64,000 nucleotides of DNA from JABWBD01 sp040768665 (GTDB lineage Bacteria > Planctomycetota > Planctomycetia > Pirellulales > Thermoguttaceae), in the NCBI GenBank assembly GCA_040768665.1, contig JAXGMN010000023.1:62001-126000 (forward strand). The letters are read 5' to 3'. The notes below the pieces were generated by a model that saw nothing but the letters and a program-made list of their open reading frames with translations, was not told where the DNA came from and made no database searches. A program made the translations under genes and the position numbers. Positions 33,315 through 43,615 of this stretch are shown here, piece after piece; the stretch's first letter is position 1; every line of letters starts with the position of its first letter.

Positions 33315-35300
33315 CTACTCCCACCAGGCGAACACCCTATCGATGTTGTCGATGTCGTCTACCTTGCTGCCCGTGCCGCTGTCCCAACGTTCGATCTTCT
33401 CGAAACTGTCGAGCCACAGGATCTGTGCCAACTCATCCAGCGGAACGTCTGACGGCGGGCCGTAGCTGCCAAGGTCGACCGCCGCGTCCGTCAGCACCGC
33501 CTTATCCGCGACGCTCGTCCCAAAGGCATTCACCTCGTGAAACGATCGGGCGTGGTTGGCATAGGAGCCCGAGGAGTGCGTGCCGGAAAGCCGCACTTCC
33601 GTCGCCGTGCCGGTGAGTTCGGCGCCGTTTGCATTGCCGTGCAGGTTGGCAATGTCCAGCCCATACTTCGATTCCGCATGCACCGCGTCGAACAATCGGG
33701 CATAAAGTCGGTATTCGGGACCTTCGAGTTGCGCGAAGAGCGGTCTGCCGGTAAAGGTGTCCACTCCCGCGTGAGTGTCGTTCGGATCTTCGGCATCCGA
33801 GAAGTATGCCGTGTCGTACCCTGCGCCGCTGCTGTATGCCATCACCAGTGGGAAGCCCACGACGAGATTGGAATACCCTGGCCCCGTCATCGTCACCTGC
33901 TGCGGATCGCCCACCAGCGTGTCGTTGTGATCCGGCCGATGCGAATCGCCCAGGTTTACCCGGTCGGTACCGGCATTGTCGTACGTCCGTCGAAGTTCGA
34001 CGTTCCCGAAGCCATACGTCGTAATGCTTACCCCGTACTCTTCCACGGTCAGCAGGTCTGCCTCCTGGCGTCCCAACTCGAACGTGTCCGTGCCGGGAGT
34101 ATCGTTGAGCACGAGTTGGTCGATGATTCCCCCGCCTCTGCCGTAACCGACAATCGTGTCGAATCCGAACGCGATATGCCAGATGCTGCCCGAACCGCTC
34201 AAGAAACGGGCGACGGTCTGTCCATCCGCGTTATACGGGTTGACCTTGAGATAATCGTTGAGGCCCGAGCCCCGAACGACGACCTTGTCCGTGCCGTTTT
34301 GTCCCAGCTCGGCATTGGCTCTCATCGTGCTGAACCCGCGGACGTGGTGGAGGTAACCTTCTCCACGCATGCGCGCCCAGGTCGCGAAATACTCCAGCAC
34401 GTCGTCCCCGTCGGAATCTTCGAATACGACCGTGTCGCCGCCGCCATACCCGCGCGCGTAGATCCTCTCGGCCGTAACGTCGATCGACACGTTCTCGCCG
34501 GTCATCCAGCCCCGCCCCGGTTGGGCCGTATACGTTTCCGTCTGCCTGGAGCCCCAAATCGTCACCTCGTCGTCTGGTCCGCCGTCGTAGTCGATCGACT
34601 CGATATTGGCGACTTCGAGCGTATATCCTTCGCCGGCAAAAGTGCCCCAGGCAGGCCGGAGCGTGGCTGTGTCCGGGCTGCTGGCGCCGATGAACTGCAC
34701 GTCGTCCTTGCCATCGAGGCCGTCGAACGAGAAAGCGGTCGCCGCCCCTGCGCTAAACTGGTACGCAACGCCGTTGATCGCAACTTGCCGATCGGCGGAA
34801 GAAGCGTCCAGCGCGAAGGTATCGTTGCCATCGGTTCCACGGACAGCGACATTCGTACCATTGTGTCGCACAAGGTTTGTCAAGATCAGATTGGTCCGGC
34901 CGTTGCCGGTAATATCAAAGTAGTAGACTACGCCGGCGCTCAGCACGGCTTGGTCAATGCGTCCATGAGCAGAGGCCACTTCGCTTTTCGCGCTGTTGTA
35001 GAGTGTCAGTTCGACGTCTTCGTCCGAACTGAGCAAGGTAAGCAATCCGGCCTGCGACGTCTCCAGACGGAAGTGCAGCGGGCTGATGCCGAGATCCAAA
35101 TCGGCGAGCACGCGGTGACGGATCACGCCGAGATCGACCGGCGTGGCCGCGCCCACCGTGATCCCAAACGTCTCCGAATCGCTCAAAGCCGGTTCTCCAT
35201 TATCCGTCACCGTAATCGTTGCCTGGTAGCTCGCTCCGCCCTGCAACTCCGTGGGCGTCCAACGGAACTGCCCCGTGGTCGGATCGATGCTCATTCCCAA
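33315..35300 (-). CDS. Giant surface protein, C-terminal fragment
   Basis: 661-codon frame. The true join to the upstream fragment is near 35366, where one base is missing relative to sister repeats. It begins inside a cadherin/Ig-like repeat ('MGMSIDPTTGQFRWTPTELQGG'), followed by 'DLDLGISPLHFRLETSQAGLLTLLSSDEDVELTLYNS' and a long beta-rich region of 'GNDTF', 'DGLDGKDDVQF' and 'GGDTVVFEDSDGDDVLEYF' motifs, some like calcium-binding turns. It ends 'LDELAQILWLDSFEKIERWDSGTGSKVDDIDNIDRVFAWWE', a terminus typical of planctomycete giant surface proteins. Confidence 0.75.
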   Translation of the reverse strand: MGMSIDPTTGQFRWTPTELQGGASYQATITVTDNGEPALSDSETFGITVGAATPVDLGVIRHRVLADLDLGISPLHFRLETSQAGLLTLLSSDEDVELTLYNSAKSEVASAHGRIDQAVLSAGVVYYFDITGNGRTNLILTNLVRHNGTNVAVRGTDGNDTFALDASSADRQVAINGVAYQFSAGAATAFSFDGLDGKDDVQFIGASSPDTATLRPAWGTFAGEGYTLEVANIESIDYDGGPDDEVTIWGSRQTETYTAQPGRGWMTGENVSIDVTAERIYARGYGGGDTVVFEDSDGDDVLEYFATWARMRGEGYLHHVRGFSTMRANAELGQNGTDKVVVRGSGLNDYLKVNPYNADGQTVARFLSGSGSIWHIAFGFDTIVGYGRGGGIIDQLVLNDTPGTDTFELGRQEADLLTVEEYGVSITTYGFGNVELRRTYDNAGTDRVNLGDSHRPDHNDTLVGDPQQVTMTGPGYSNLVVGFPLVMAYSSGAGYDTAYFSDAEDPNDTHAGVDTFTGRPLFAQLEGPEYRLYARLFDAVHAESKYGLDIANLHGNANGAELTGTATEVRLSGTHSSGSYANHARSFHEVNAFGTSVADKAVLTDAAVDLGSYGPPSDVPLDELAQILWLDSFEKIERWDSGTGSKVDDIDNIDRVFAWWE

Positions 35301-36030
35301 GTCGATCGCCGCCTGATCCAGCGTGTAGGTGAGCGTCTGAACCGGATCGTCCTGATCGTCGCCGACGCCTGGAACGCCAGGGTAGCCTGCTCGTCCACAA
35401 CGCGATTTCCGATCGGAGCCAGCACGGGAGCCACGTTGACTTCCGCCACCGTAATCGTGATCGTCTCGGAATCCGACAACGCGGCCGGATTCGCCCCATC
35501 ATCCGTCACCGTAATCGTCGCCTGGTAGCGCGTTCCGCCCTGAGACTCCGTCGGCGTCCAACGGAACTGCCCCGTGGTCGGATCGATGCTCATTCCCAAG
35601 TCGATCGCCGCCTGGTCCAGCGTGTAGGTGAGCGTCTGGGCCGGATCGTCCTGGTCGCTGGCCGATGGCTGGAATGCCAACGCGACCTGCTCATTGACTT
35701 CCCGGTCGCCGATCGACGCCAACTCCGGGGCGACGTTCACCTCCGCCACCGTAATCGTGATCGTCTCGGAATCCGACAACGCGGCCGGATTCGCCCCATC
35801 ATCGGTCACCGTGATCGTCGCCTGGTAACTCGTTCCGCCCTGAGACTCCGTCGGCGTCCAACGCAACTGACCCGTGGATGGATCGATGCTCATTCCCAAG
35901 TCGATCGCCGTCTGATCCAGCGTGTAGGTGAGCGTCTGGGCAGGATCGTCCTGGTCGGTTGCCGACGCCTGAAATGCCAACGTGCCCTGCTCATTGACTT
36001 CCCGGTTGCCGATCGACGCCAGCACCGGGG
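35180..36030 (-). repeat. Three ~300-bp tandem repeats encoding cadherin/Ig-like domains
   Basis: The sequence cattcccaagtcgatcgcc recurs every 300 bp (near 35291, 35591 and 35891), each within a ~100-residue domain 'NxEVNEQ.LAFQ.SA.DQDDPAQTLTYTLDQ'. High nucleotide identity implies recent duplication. Confidence 0.85.
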
Positions 36031-39000
36031 CATGGTTCGGCACATCATCGTTGAGAATCGTCCCCTCGCCCTCGGCGTCGCCGAGCACCGCGCCGGTTGG
36101 ACCGGACAACCGGAGATAGAACGTCTCGTCAGCCTCGAAAATCCCATCTCCGAGCACGGGCACCGCGACAGGCAATTCCGTTTGCTCGGGCAGGAAGGTC
36201 AGCAACCGGCTGACCGCCACATAATCCGAGCCCTGGTGGGCCGTGCCGTCTGCAGTTGCCGCCGTCACGGTGACATCGACCGGGCTCGCCGCCGACAGCC
36301 GCACCGTGAATACGGCGTCGGTCGATCCGCTCAGCCCTTCGACCAGCGAGATATCGTCGACACTCAGGCGCAACTGGTGGTTGCCGAAGTCGAGCCCGGA
36401 GCGGGTCTGGTCGCTGGAAAGCCCGACCGTGTGCATTCCGGTCAGCGGAGCGGTCTGCACCCAGCCCGGCTGCTGCACTTCGCAAACCGTGTACGTTCCC
36501 GGCGGGAGGTTGTCGAAGGCGTACTGGCCGCCGGCGCCGGTGGTGGCGGCGGGGTCGCCGCAGGTCAACTCGATCGCCCAGTTATCGAGCGTCCCGCTCG
36601 CTGCACCATGTTCGTACAGTTCCAGGATCCAGGTGCCGTTGGGATCCTGGTTGTCGAATGCGGACAGCGGCGTCAGCGGCCTGAACGTGCCCGTGTACGA
36701 ACCGCTCCCTGCCGTGATCGGCGCCGCGGCCTCGTCGTCCAGCTTGGTGCCGATCAGACCATCGCCGAATAGGTAGCTGAGCAATTCTACCCGTGTTCCC
36801 GCCGGGCTAATGAGAAAAGCATGCAAGCCGTACAGGATCGGACTGGTGACATCCAAGCAGACATTGATATCGGTGACCAGGCCGGTCGCGCCCGCGATCT
36901 GAAGCAGAGAACTCGTGGTGAAGTCTCGGGAATAGGGCAGCGGAGTATTCTGTTGCCAGTTCTGCCCGGAAGAGTCCAACTCGCCGTTGCCGTCGCGATC
37001 CAGAAACACAGACCAGCCGGCCAGGTCGGCTTCACCCGTCTCGCGGATGCGGTCCGCGTCCCAATCGTGCCACTTCCGCCCTTCAATCCGCGCGGGCTGA
37101 ACGGTGGCGAAGTTCTTGTCCACGACTGCCTGGTCGGCGCCGACATAGGCAGACTGTTCGCCCGTCCCTGGCTGCGACCACAGCCAGCCATCGTAAGGCG
37201 CGACCCGAATAGCATGGCTCGCCGACGGCAGGAGGTCGCCCAACATGTAGGTGCCGTCCGTCTCCGTCTGGGCAATCGGGTCGCCGCAGCTCAGAATCAC
37301 TTCGAAGGAGACGAGTTCTCCCTCGGCGCCCGGGTCGTCGTCGGTGATTTCCAAGATCCACGTCCCGTTGGGGTCCTCACCGTGGATGGCCGACAGAGCC
37401 TGTTGGGGACGGTATCCCGAAGGGTAATTGGAGAAGGGAGCCGTTCCTTCGGAAATCGATATGGGCGCATCGTCATCCAGCAGTGTCGCGTAGAAGTCGT
37501 CGCCGCCGCCCCCGACGTCGGTGAACAGTTCCACGCGTGTGCCCGAAGGGCTGACCAGGTAAACGTCCAGGTCGGCGTCGTAGGTATGCTCGATGGTAAG
37601 CATGACGTCGACGTCGAGGACCCGCCCGGGGAGGCCGGATAGCGTGATGGTGCCCGTCGTCGTGCCGTTGTCGGGGATCGCGCGGCGTCCGGAGCCGCCG
37701 GTCCCTCCCATCAGTTCGCGTCGTCCGGGAACATGGTCGCCGTCGACGTCGAGAAAGACGGTTCGTCCGGCAAGGCCCTCCTCACCGGCGTCGCGGATGG
37801 CATCGACGTCGCGGTCGTGCCATACGGTGCCCGAAATCGAGCCCTTTTCGGTCCAGCCGAAGTTGCAGTCGGTCACAACCTGCCCGCTGCCTGGCGTCAC
37901 CGAGTACGTTGCCCCGACCGGAGCGGTACGAACGTAGCCCGTCCGATTCAGCTTGTCGCGAACGAGATAGGTCGCATCCGCCGGCAAGTTGTTGAAGGCA
38001 TACGCCCCACGCGCGTCAGGCAGAACGGTTGGGTCGCCCACGGTCAGATTCACGAACCAATGGTCGAGGGCCCCCAAGTCTCCTCGCGCGTCGTCGATCA
38101 CGAGCAGGTGCCAGATACCGTTCGGATTCTCGTAGCGGAAATCGGCCAGGCTCCCTTCGGGCCGGTACGGGCCGTCGAGAAAAGGAGCGACGCCGTCAAC
38201 GATGCTCACCGCAGCGCCGTCGGAAAGCTGGACGACGTTCGTCGCGTCGCCGAAATGATCGCCGGCCCCACCCACGTCGGAAAACAATTCCACGCGCGTC
38301 CCGGACGGCGATACCAGGTAGACGTCCAAGTCGCCATCATAGGTGTGCTGGATTTTCAAACCTACGGTTACGTCGAGAATCACGCCCGAGGCACCGCGGA
38401 CTTCGCCGGGCGTCACCAGCGATCCGCGATCGGGAATCGCCTCGCTTCCCCACATCGACTGATGCGTCCATGCCATCGGTGGAATTTCCGTATCCACCAG
38501 CCAGTCGTCGTCCATGTCGATATAGGCCTTCCAGTTGCCGATTGGCTGGGGGCGCGGACCGGGATCGCCGCTGCCGTTGTGGTCATACCACTCGACCCCC
38601 TCGATCCGCGCGTCCTGGGCGATGCCAAAGTCGATGTGGTGGGCAATCCGGAAGGGAACCACGAGCTGCCGGGCCGGGTCGCGCCGCACCTCCACCGTGT
38701 CGAAGTAGAACGTCCCGCCGACGGCTCGAAACGACAGCGTCGAGGATTCGCGCAGGAATGTGAACGCCTCGAGCGACTGCCGTAAGAAGCCGTATTCCGA
38801 GTAGACACGCGCGAGGATCGACCCATCCTGGCCCCAGTGCATCTCCAGACGGTACCACGTGTCGGGGGAGAGAGATCGGCGGGCCGACGTCAAGAGCCAC
38901 GATTTCTCAAAAACTCCCTCGGTCCGCCATAAACTAATCTCACCCGTTCCCGCACCGCCCGGATAGATGTCAAGCCAGACAGTGCCTTCATCGGGATCGC

Positions 39001-40384
39001 CGAAACCGAAGCGGCCGTGCCCCATGCCGTCCGGCGACGTCTTCATCCACACCGTGACCGTGTCGCCCGGCCGCACCACCGGCGCGTCGCCGGCGCCCAT
39101 CATCCACCGTCCGGCTTGCAGCCCGAAGGCCCCGTCGCGGGCCGCCTCCGGAACAATGGCTCCCACGGGCGTGCCCGACTCGATGGGCACGTACGTGTGG
39201 GTCGGATCCTCAAAGGTTTCGGCCACCCGTGGCGGTTCCATCGCAGGCGAGGTCTGCGACCAGTTGTGCGCCCGGTCCAGCGCCACCGCGTGTTGCCCCG
39301 GCGGCAGGCGGAGAAACTCGTAATAGCCGTTGCCGTCGGTCTGGGTCACGTAGTCGCCCGTGGTGAACCGCAGGCTCCAGCCGTTCACGCGGCCTACCGC
39401 TCCTGCACGAAGCCAGGTCGTAGACCTCCAGCCGCCAGACACCCGCCGCCGGCTCGCCGTCGAAGTCGGAGAGCCAGCCTTGAGGCCTAAACCACCCGTC
39501 GAACGGCAGGTTAGCCTCCAGGGCCTGATAGTCGGTAATGGCGACCATGGCCTCGTCGTCCAGCCGCGTGATTTTGAAATTGTCGCCGCCGCCTCCCGCG
39601 GCTGAAGAGCAGCACCCGCGTCCCCAGAGGGCTCCGCAAGGAAAACCTCCAGATCGCCGTCGTAGGTGTGGTCGATGTCCAACTCGACGTCCGATCGGCG
39701 ATCACCCCCGGCGTGTCGGTCACGCACGAGCTCCAGGGTGACCATGCCGTTCATCGAGATGTTCGTGGCAAGCGTGTAGTTTTCGACCAACTCGAGCGTG
39801 TCCAGCGCGCCGTTGTGGTTCTGGTCGACGAAGACGGCGACCCCCGCCGCCCCCGGTTCGTTCGGTCCTTCCAGTCCCGCTTCCGTCTGCTCTCGCAAAC
39901 CGTTGGCGTTCTCGTCGTCGAAGACGGTGCCGCGGATCGTCACCGCCTGCGCCGTGCCGAAATCGGCGGTATAGATCTGCCCGGCCACCAGATCGACGGT
40001 GTTAGCACGGGCTGGCCGGCGGAAACGTCGTATCCCAGCCACTCTGACGTTCCAAGGCAATGCGGTAGCCGATCCCCGGCCGGGGCGGCAGATCGGGGAA
40101 CCTGTAGCGGCCGTACTGGTCCGTGGTGACCCACTGCTCGCCGGGATCGCGAACGCCGTTCGGTACGTCGTCGAGGAATACCGTCCAACCCGACATGGCC
40201 AGAGACGTCTCGATCGAGTCGTGCAGGCCGTTAGAGGGAGCGTATCTTGCCCATACCTGCCCGTGGATGCCGACCTGGAGAAACTCCTCGCCGAAATCGA
40301 TTCCCGAGACCGTTTCGTTGCCCGTGATCCGCACCGGCCGGTCGCTGAATCGGCCGGTGATTCGCTCCATGCCTTGGATACCAT
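35291..40384 (-). CDS. Giant surface protein, central fragment
   Basis: The first ~125 codons (above about 40010) are out of frame. Real sequence starts near 'NTVDLVAGQIYTADFGTAQAVTIRGTVFDDENANG'. Between about 39640 and 39400 the coding frame switches again. Domains in order: SdrD/CNA-B-like 'GTVFDDENANGLREQTEAGLEG', several proprotein-convertase P-like domains ('IQHTYDGDLDVYLVSPSGTRVELF', 'NPNGIWHLLVIDDARGDLGALDHW'), more 'GxxWxDxxxDxxR..GE.GLAG..VFLDxDG' modules, a Calx-beta domain and three cadherin/Ig-like repeats. All are extracellular adhesion or structural modules. The final codons run out of frame after a one-base deletion near 35366. Confidence 0.75.
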   Translation of the reverse strand: MVSKAWSESPADSATGRCGSRATKRSRESISARSFSRSASTGRYGQDTLPLTACTTRSRRLWPCRVGRYSSTTYRTAFAIPASSGSPRTSTAATGSPICRPGRGSATALPWNVRVAGIRRFRRPARANTVDLVAGQIYTADFGTAQAVTIRGTVFDDENANGLREQTEAGLEGPNEPGAAGVAVFVDQNHNGALDTLELVENYTLATNISMNGMVTLELVRDRHAGGDRRSDVELDIDHTYDGDLEVFLAEPSGDAGAALQPREAAATISKSRGWTTRPWSPLPTIRPWRLTCRSTGGLGLKAGSPTSTASRRRVSGGWRSTTWLRAGAVGRVNGWSLRFTTGDYVTQTDGNGYYEFLRLPPGQHAVALDRAHNWSQTSPAMEPPRVAETFEDPTHTYVPIESGTPVGAIVPEAARDGAFGLQAGRWMMGAGDAPVVRPGDTVTVWMKTSPDGMGHGRFGFGDPDEGTVWLDIYPGGAGTGEISLWRTEGVFEKSWLLTSARRSLSPDTWYRLEMHWGQDGSILARVYSEYGFLRQSLEAFTFLRESSTLSFRAVGGTFYFDTVEVRRDPARQLVVPFRIAHHIDFGIAQDARIEGVEWYDHNGSGDPGPRPQPIGNWKAYIDMDDDWLVDTEIPPMAWTHQSMWGSEAIPDRGSLVTPGEVRGASGVILDVTVGLKIQHTYDGDLDVYLVSPSGTRVELFSDVGGAGDHFGDATNVVQLSDGAAVSIVDGVAPFLDGPYRPEGSLADFRYENPNGIWHLLVIDDARGDLGALDHWFVNLTVGDPTVLPDARGAYAFNNLPADATYLVRDKLNRTGYVRTAPVGATYSVTPGSGQVVTDCNFGWTEKGSISGTVWHDRDVDAIRDAGEEGLAGRTVFLDVDGDHVPGRRELMGGTGGSGRRAIPDNGTTTGTITLSGLPGRVLDVDVMLTIEHTYDADLDVYLVSPSGTRVELFTDVGGGGDDFYATLLDDDAPISISEGTAPFSNYPSGYRPQQALSAIHGEDPNGTWILEITDDDPGAEGELVSFEVILSCGDPIAQTETDGTYMLGDLLPSASHAIRVAPYDGWLWSQPGTGEQSAYVGADQAVVDKNFATVQPARIEGRKWHDWDADRIRETGEADLAGWSVFLDRDGNGELDSSGQNWQQNTPLPYSRDFTTSSLLQIAGATGLVTDINVCLDVTSPILYGLHAFLISPAGTRVELLSYLFGDGLIGTKLDDEAAAPITAGSGSYTGTFRPLTPLSAFDNQDPNGTWILELYEHGAASGTLDNWAIELTCGDPAATTGAGGQYAFDNLPPGTYTVCEVQQPGWVQTAPLTGMHTVGLSSDQTRSGLDFGNHQLRLSVDDISLVEGLSGSTDAVFTVRLSAASPVDVTVTAATADGTAHQGSDYVAVSRLLTFLPEQTELPVAVPVLGDGIFEADETFYLRLSGPTGAVLGDAEGEGTILNDDVPNHAPVLASIGNREVNEQGTLAFQASATDQDDPAQTLTYTLDQTAIDLGMSIDPSTGQLRWTPTESQGGTSYQATITVTDDGANPAALSDSETITITVAEVNVAPELASIGDREVNEQVALAFQPSASDQDDPAQTLTYTLDQAAIDLGMSIDPTTGQFRWTPTESQGGTRYQATITVTDDGANPAALSDSETITITVAEVNVAPVLAPIGNRVVDEQATLAFQASATIRTIRFRRSPTRWIRRRSTWE

Positions 40385-40424
40385 AGAGGGTGTCCGTCAC
40401 GCCGAACTCGATCACCCGGACCGG
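40010..40424 (-). CDS. Giant surface protein, small fragment in a third frame
   Basis: Bridges the N-terminal and central fragments: 'VRVIEFGVTDTLYGIQGMERITGRFSDRPVRITGNETVSGIDFGEEFLQVGIHGQVWARYAPSNG...MSGWTVFLDDVPNGVRDPGEQWVTTDQYGRYRFPDLPP'. It completes the domain begun in the N-terminal piece and starts an SdrD-like module. Its existence in a separate frame shows indels near 40420 and 40010. Confidence 0.65.
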
Positions 40425-41665
40425 TCCACGTAACCAGCGGTCGTCGGGTCGATGTGGCCCAAGGCGTTGCCTGCAACGAAGAAATCGTTGGAATTCGGAT
40501 CCCACTCCATGCCTTGCCACCATCGATTTGGATCGTCCTCGACGATCAGCACTCCTTCCACAAGCTCCGCCGTGTTCTTGTCGACCCGCCGCAGCGTCGG
40601 CGGCGGTGAGTCATAGTATGAAAACACTTGCCCCCAATACAGATTCCCCAGTCCGTCGAACGCGAAATCACCCGTGGCGTCGTTCAAGCATTTGTAGTAC
40701 CCACACCACTCAGGGAGATCGAACAAGTCGCCAACGGTCTGAACGTTGTCCCAGCTTGTAGGATCCCAGAAATCCCATGCAGAGCCGTCCCAGCTCCAGA
40801 GACACCCGTCACCCTGGATGGCGTTTAGCGTGAAGTCTGATCCCACCCCGCCGTAAAAGAGACCGCTGACAGGATCGTAGTCGAGGCCGCCGCCTCCGTT
40901 GATCTCGAAATCGACGTCCACAACCTCCTCGGAGAAAACAAGCGGCGAGCCTTCCGGCCAATTCAAGCGATACACGTAACTCTCGTAGGCGGTTTGGACG
41001 TAATACATGAGGCTCCAGTCCTCGCATTCGTCGACGAGCGCGTAATACACGCCGGGCGTCGACGGATCGGCGACAAGGCCTGCTAGGTTGCGCCTCTCGG
41101 CGTAGTCGAGTATGATCGGAGCAGAATTCACCGCATGACCCGTCTCCGGATCGATCTCCCACAGTGCCGCGTGGTAGTCGTGCGGGTACCAAGGGGTGGG
41201 GTCATAAACGACCCACGGGCCTTCCCAGGCGTTCGATCCCAGACCGATCAAGCGCGTATTCGGTGAGGTGAGTTGCCAGTTGTCTCTCGGGGCGATGGCC
41301 ACGTTGTAGGCGCCCGGAGCCAAGCCGGTGAACTCGTAGTACCCGTTGGCCCAAGTCTCCATATACGGCTCGCCGGTGTCGATGTCGCCGTCGCGGTTGT
41401 GGTCGAGGAACACGATGAATCCCGCCGCGCCGTCGTCCCCAAAATCCTGGATTCCGTTCGCGTCGAGGTCGTGCCACACCGTCCCCGAGATCGTGCCGGC
41501 CAGCAATCGCCGATCCTCCAACCATTCCACGCGGAGCAGCCGCTCCACAGGCCCCCGTCCCACTGAAGGAGTTCCGTGCCGACGCCGACGGCCGTGAGCT
41601 GATACGCCGAGCGAGGGTACCTTGCTGCAAATGATGCGGAGCCATAGCATTCTCCAGCGAATCAT
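40412..41665 (-). CDS. Giant surface protein, N-terminal fragment with LEDR-type motif
   Basis: Start taken at the ATG at 41665 (MIRWRMLWLR...). 41650 is possible. 'RLLRVEWLEDRRLLAG' is the N-terminal motif of planctomycete giant extracellular proteins. An SdrD-like 'GTISGTVWHDLDANGIQDFGDDGAAGFIVFLDHNRDGDID' follows, then a beta-propeller-like region of repeated YY/Trp motifs. The frame ends at 40412 in 'HIDPTTAGYVDRSG', and sense continues in another frame. The repaired gene (33315-41665) would encode roughly 2,780 residues. Confidence 0.75.
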   Translation of the reverse strand: MIRWRMLWLRIICSKVPSLGVSAHGRRRRHGTPSVGRGPVERLLRVEWLEDRRLLAGTISGTVWHDLDANGIQDFGDDGAAGFIVFLDHNRDGDIDTGEPYMETWANGYYEFTGLAPGAYNVAIAPRDNWQLTSPNTRLIGLGSNAWEGPWVVYDPTPWYPHDYHAALWEIDPETGHAVNSAPIILDYAERRNLAGLVADPSTPGVYYALVDECEDWSLMYYVQTAYESYVYRLNWPEGSPLVFSEEVVDVDFEINGGGGLDYDPVSGLFYGGVGSDFTLNAIQGDGCLWSWDGSAWDFWDPTSWDNVQTVGDLFDLPEWCGYYKCLNDATGDFAFDGLGNLYWGQVFSYYDSPPPTLRRVDKNTAELVEGVLIVEDDPNRWWQGMEWDPNSNDFFVAGNALGHIDPTTAGYVDRSG

Positions 41666-43097
41666 GGGCCGTTTGATGTGACGCGGGGATCGCGCGCGAA
41701 AACGGCCAACCCGCCCGCAACCCGAGCAGAGACGAAACTGCCAATCCGACCGACCGGCATGCTTCAAAGACGGCGGCTGGCTCCGAGCCGAATGTCCCCA
41801 ACCACGACAAACGCCTCCTGACGAGTTGCCTGAGTGTCCTCGCCTTTGAACCACTGCCCAACAAACGCTGCCGTTCACCGAGAACGGCTCGCGATGAATC
41901 CAAGATCGAAGAAGGAGTCTACGCTGCGGAGAACAACGGCTCGGGATGAATGCAGTTAGAAGAAGGAATTCATGCTGCGCGAAATACGCGACTCGCTGCG
42001 CCTTCGCGCAAGTACCCGCAGTCGATCACAACGCCGCGACGCCAGCACTTCCATGGTTGCGACACGAGTGGTTCCGCGCAACGACAATGCGTTACCTTAT
42101 AATTGATGGATGCTGGGAATACAAGACTCCCAATTGGCAGAATCAGCAATTTCTTTATATTGTCACTTGTGCCTGTTACAATTGAGATATACTGCCCTGG
42201 GCCAGGTCCGTCCACTAATGGCCGGATGGCCCTGCTCTCGCAGTTTCGCGGCGTGTGGCCGGGTGCCCCTGCTTGCGCGGCTGCGGTCGGTGTGGCATCA
42301 CTGCCCCCGAAAATAGACTTCGGGCCACGCCCGATGTCGCCAAAATCCCTCATTTTCATTGTACTCGGCGTCGCGAACCGACACGTGGGACTCCTTGGCG
42401 TTGAACGGACCACTCATTCCAACCGAGCTTACCACAACCCCAAGCAGTCCTGACGCGCCGAGGGGTTGTCCATCCCGATGGAGCCGACTCGGCCTGCGCT
42501 TTCGAGAAAGTCCGCGTCCTCTCGCAGTTCCTCACGCGTGTGATCTGCGTGGTGCGGCCGTTCATGCAGCGTTTCTGAGTTCCAACTCCGGCGTTGAAGA
42601 GGGAAAAGGGTCAGAACGATTTCTGGCCTACGCAACTGCTCCGAGCGTTCCGAACGGTTTTCTCCTGAACTGCAGAGCAATAGGCGGGGATCGAATCCGC
42701 ACCGTCCGCGCACGCGGCATGCAAACGGCCCATCGACAACGACGCGCCGGGTCTCGCCCGACGAGATACACGCCGCCGGGTCCACCGCACTGCGTGGACG
42801 TTCGCAGAACCGCGCTGCGCAGCCACTTCACTTCTGGCCAAGGCCCGCCGCCTGCAGAACCGCCCGACCCTGCTCTCTCATCGGTAGCGTCGCTTGTAGA
42901 AGAAGCAGAATCCCGCTCAAGTGCGAGCACGCGGCGCAGCAACAGCCGTCAACCCTCCGCCCCCTCGGCAATTTAGGTTTTCGACGGTTCTGTGCTTCTT
43001 GGATTCCGGCCCGTGAGGTAAGACTTCGAGGAGCAACTGGAATCGCTGCTATTTTGACGGCTCGACACTGCTGCGGCGGAGGATCGTCGGCTGCAAA
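41666..43097. other. Gene-poor region upstream of the giant gene
   Basis: Contains an imperfect 52-bp direct repeat (aacggctcg(c/g)gatgaat at 41883 and 41935), followed to about 43000 by sequence without convincing protein. Open frames on either strand here have Arg/Ser/Pro-rich shadow composition. Confidence 0.5.
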
Positions 43098-43525
43098 ATG
43101 TGCGCGTCCCCTTCTCCTCCAACGTTTTGGGATAGGCTCCAAGCCGTTTTCCTGTCCCGACGTTTGCCAACAGGGCTGAGTTTGAACACAGCCGCCACGG
43201 CGGTGGCTGACGCCGTGGGAAAGGCGGAGGTGCGTGTTGAAGTGATCGTGCGACCGCCGCGGCCACCGGAGAGAGAACGACAACGGTTCCGAACATCGGA
43301 GCCTCCCGCGGGGCTCGATCCGAGGATCCAGTCGGGCACGCTTACTGCCGGCAGCTTTGACGATGTCCTGCACTTCGACGATTACCGGCGGTTCGTCGCC
43401 ATGGCCGTGTCGCACGATCCGCGCGAGTCGCCGCCCCGGCTCGCCATCGAGCGGCGGGCAATGATCGAGGTCGTCACCGCCCAGGGAATGCCCGTCGGCG
43501 GGGCGAGGGTAACCGTGCATGCTGC
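43098..43525 (+). pseudogene. Truncated secreted-protein gene remnant
   Basis: 'SGTLTAGSFDDVLHFDDYRRFVAMAVSHDPRESPPRLAIERRAMIEVVTAQGMPVGGARVTVHA' resembles the N-terminal part of planctomycete vWA/carboxypeptidase-regulatory-like proteins. The Ig-like strand pattern breaks off after 'GARVTVHA' and the rest of the frame is unrelated. No ribosome site is evident. Confidence 0.4.
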
Positions 43526-43615
43526 GCGCGATCGTTTCGCGCAGAATGGCGGTAAGCCTGCGCAGCGCTTGCCAAGAAACCCGAGGATGCGATATGGTGG
43601 TATTCATTAGGTGTG

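Noticed and set aside
33537..35528. 663-codon open frame on the + strand opposite the giant surface gene
   Set aside because: The minus strand encodes convincing repeat domains here. The + strand product is compositionally a shadow.
42670..42760. tRNA-like T-arm (gcggattcgatccccg on the minus strand)
   Set aside because: The T-stem has mismatches, no matching acceptor 5' strand is found within 90 bases upstream, and no D-arm or anticodon arm can be drawn.
42359..42976. 205-codon + strand frame in the gap before the gene remnant
   Set aside because: No ribosome site, no domain pattern, and Arg/Ser/Pro-rich sequence typical of non-coding GC-rich DNA.
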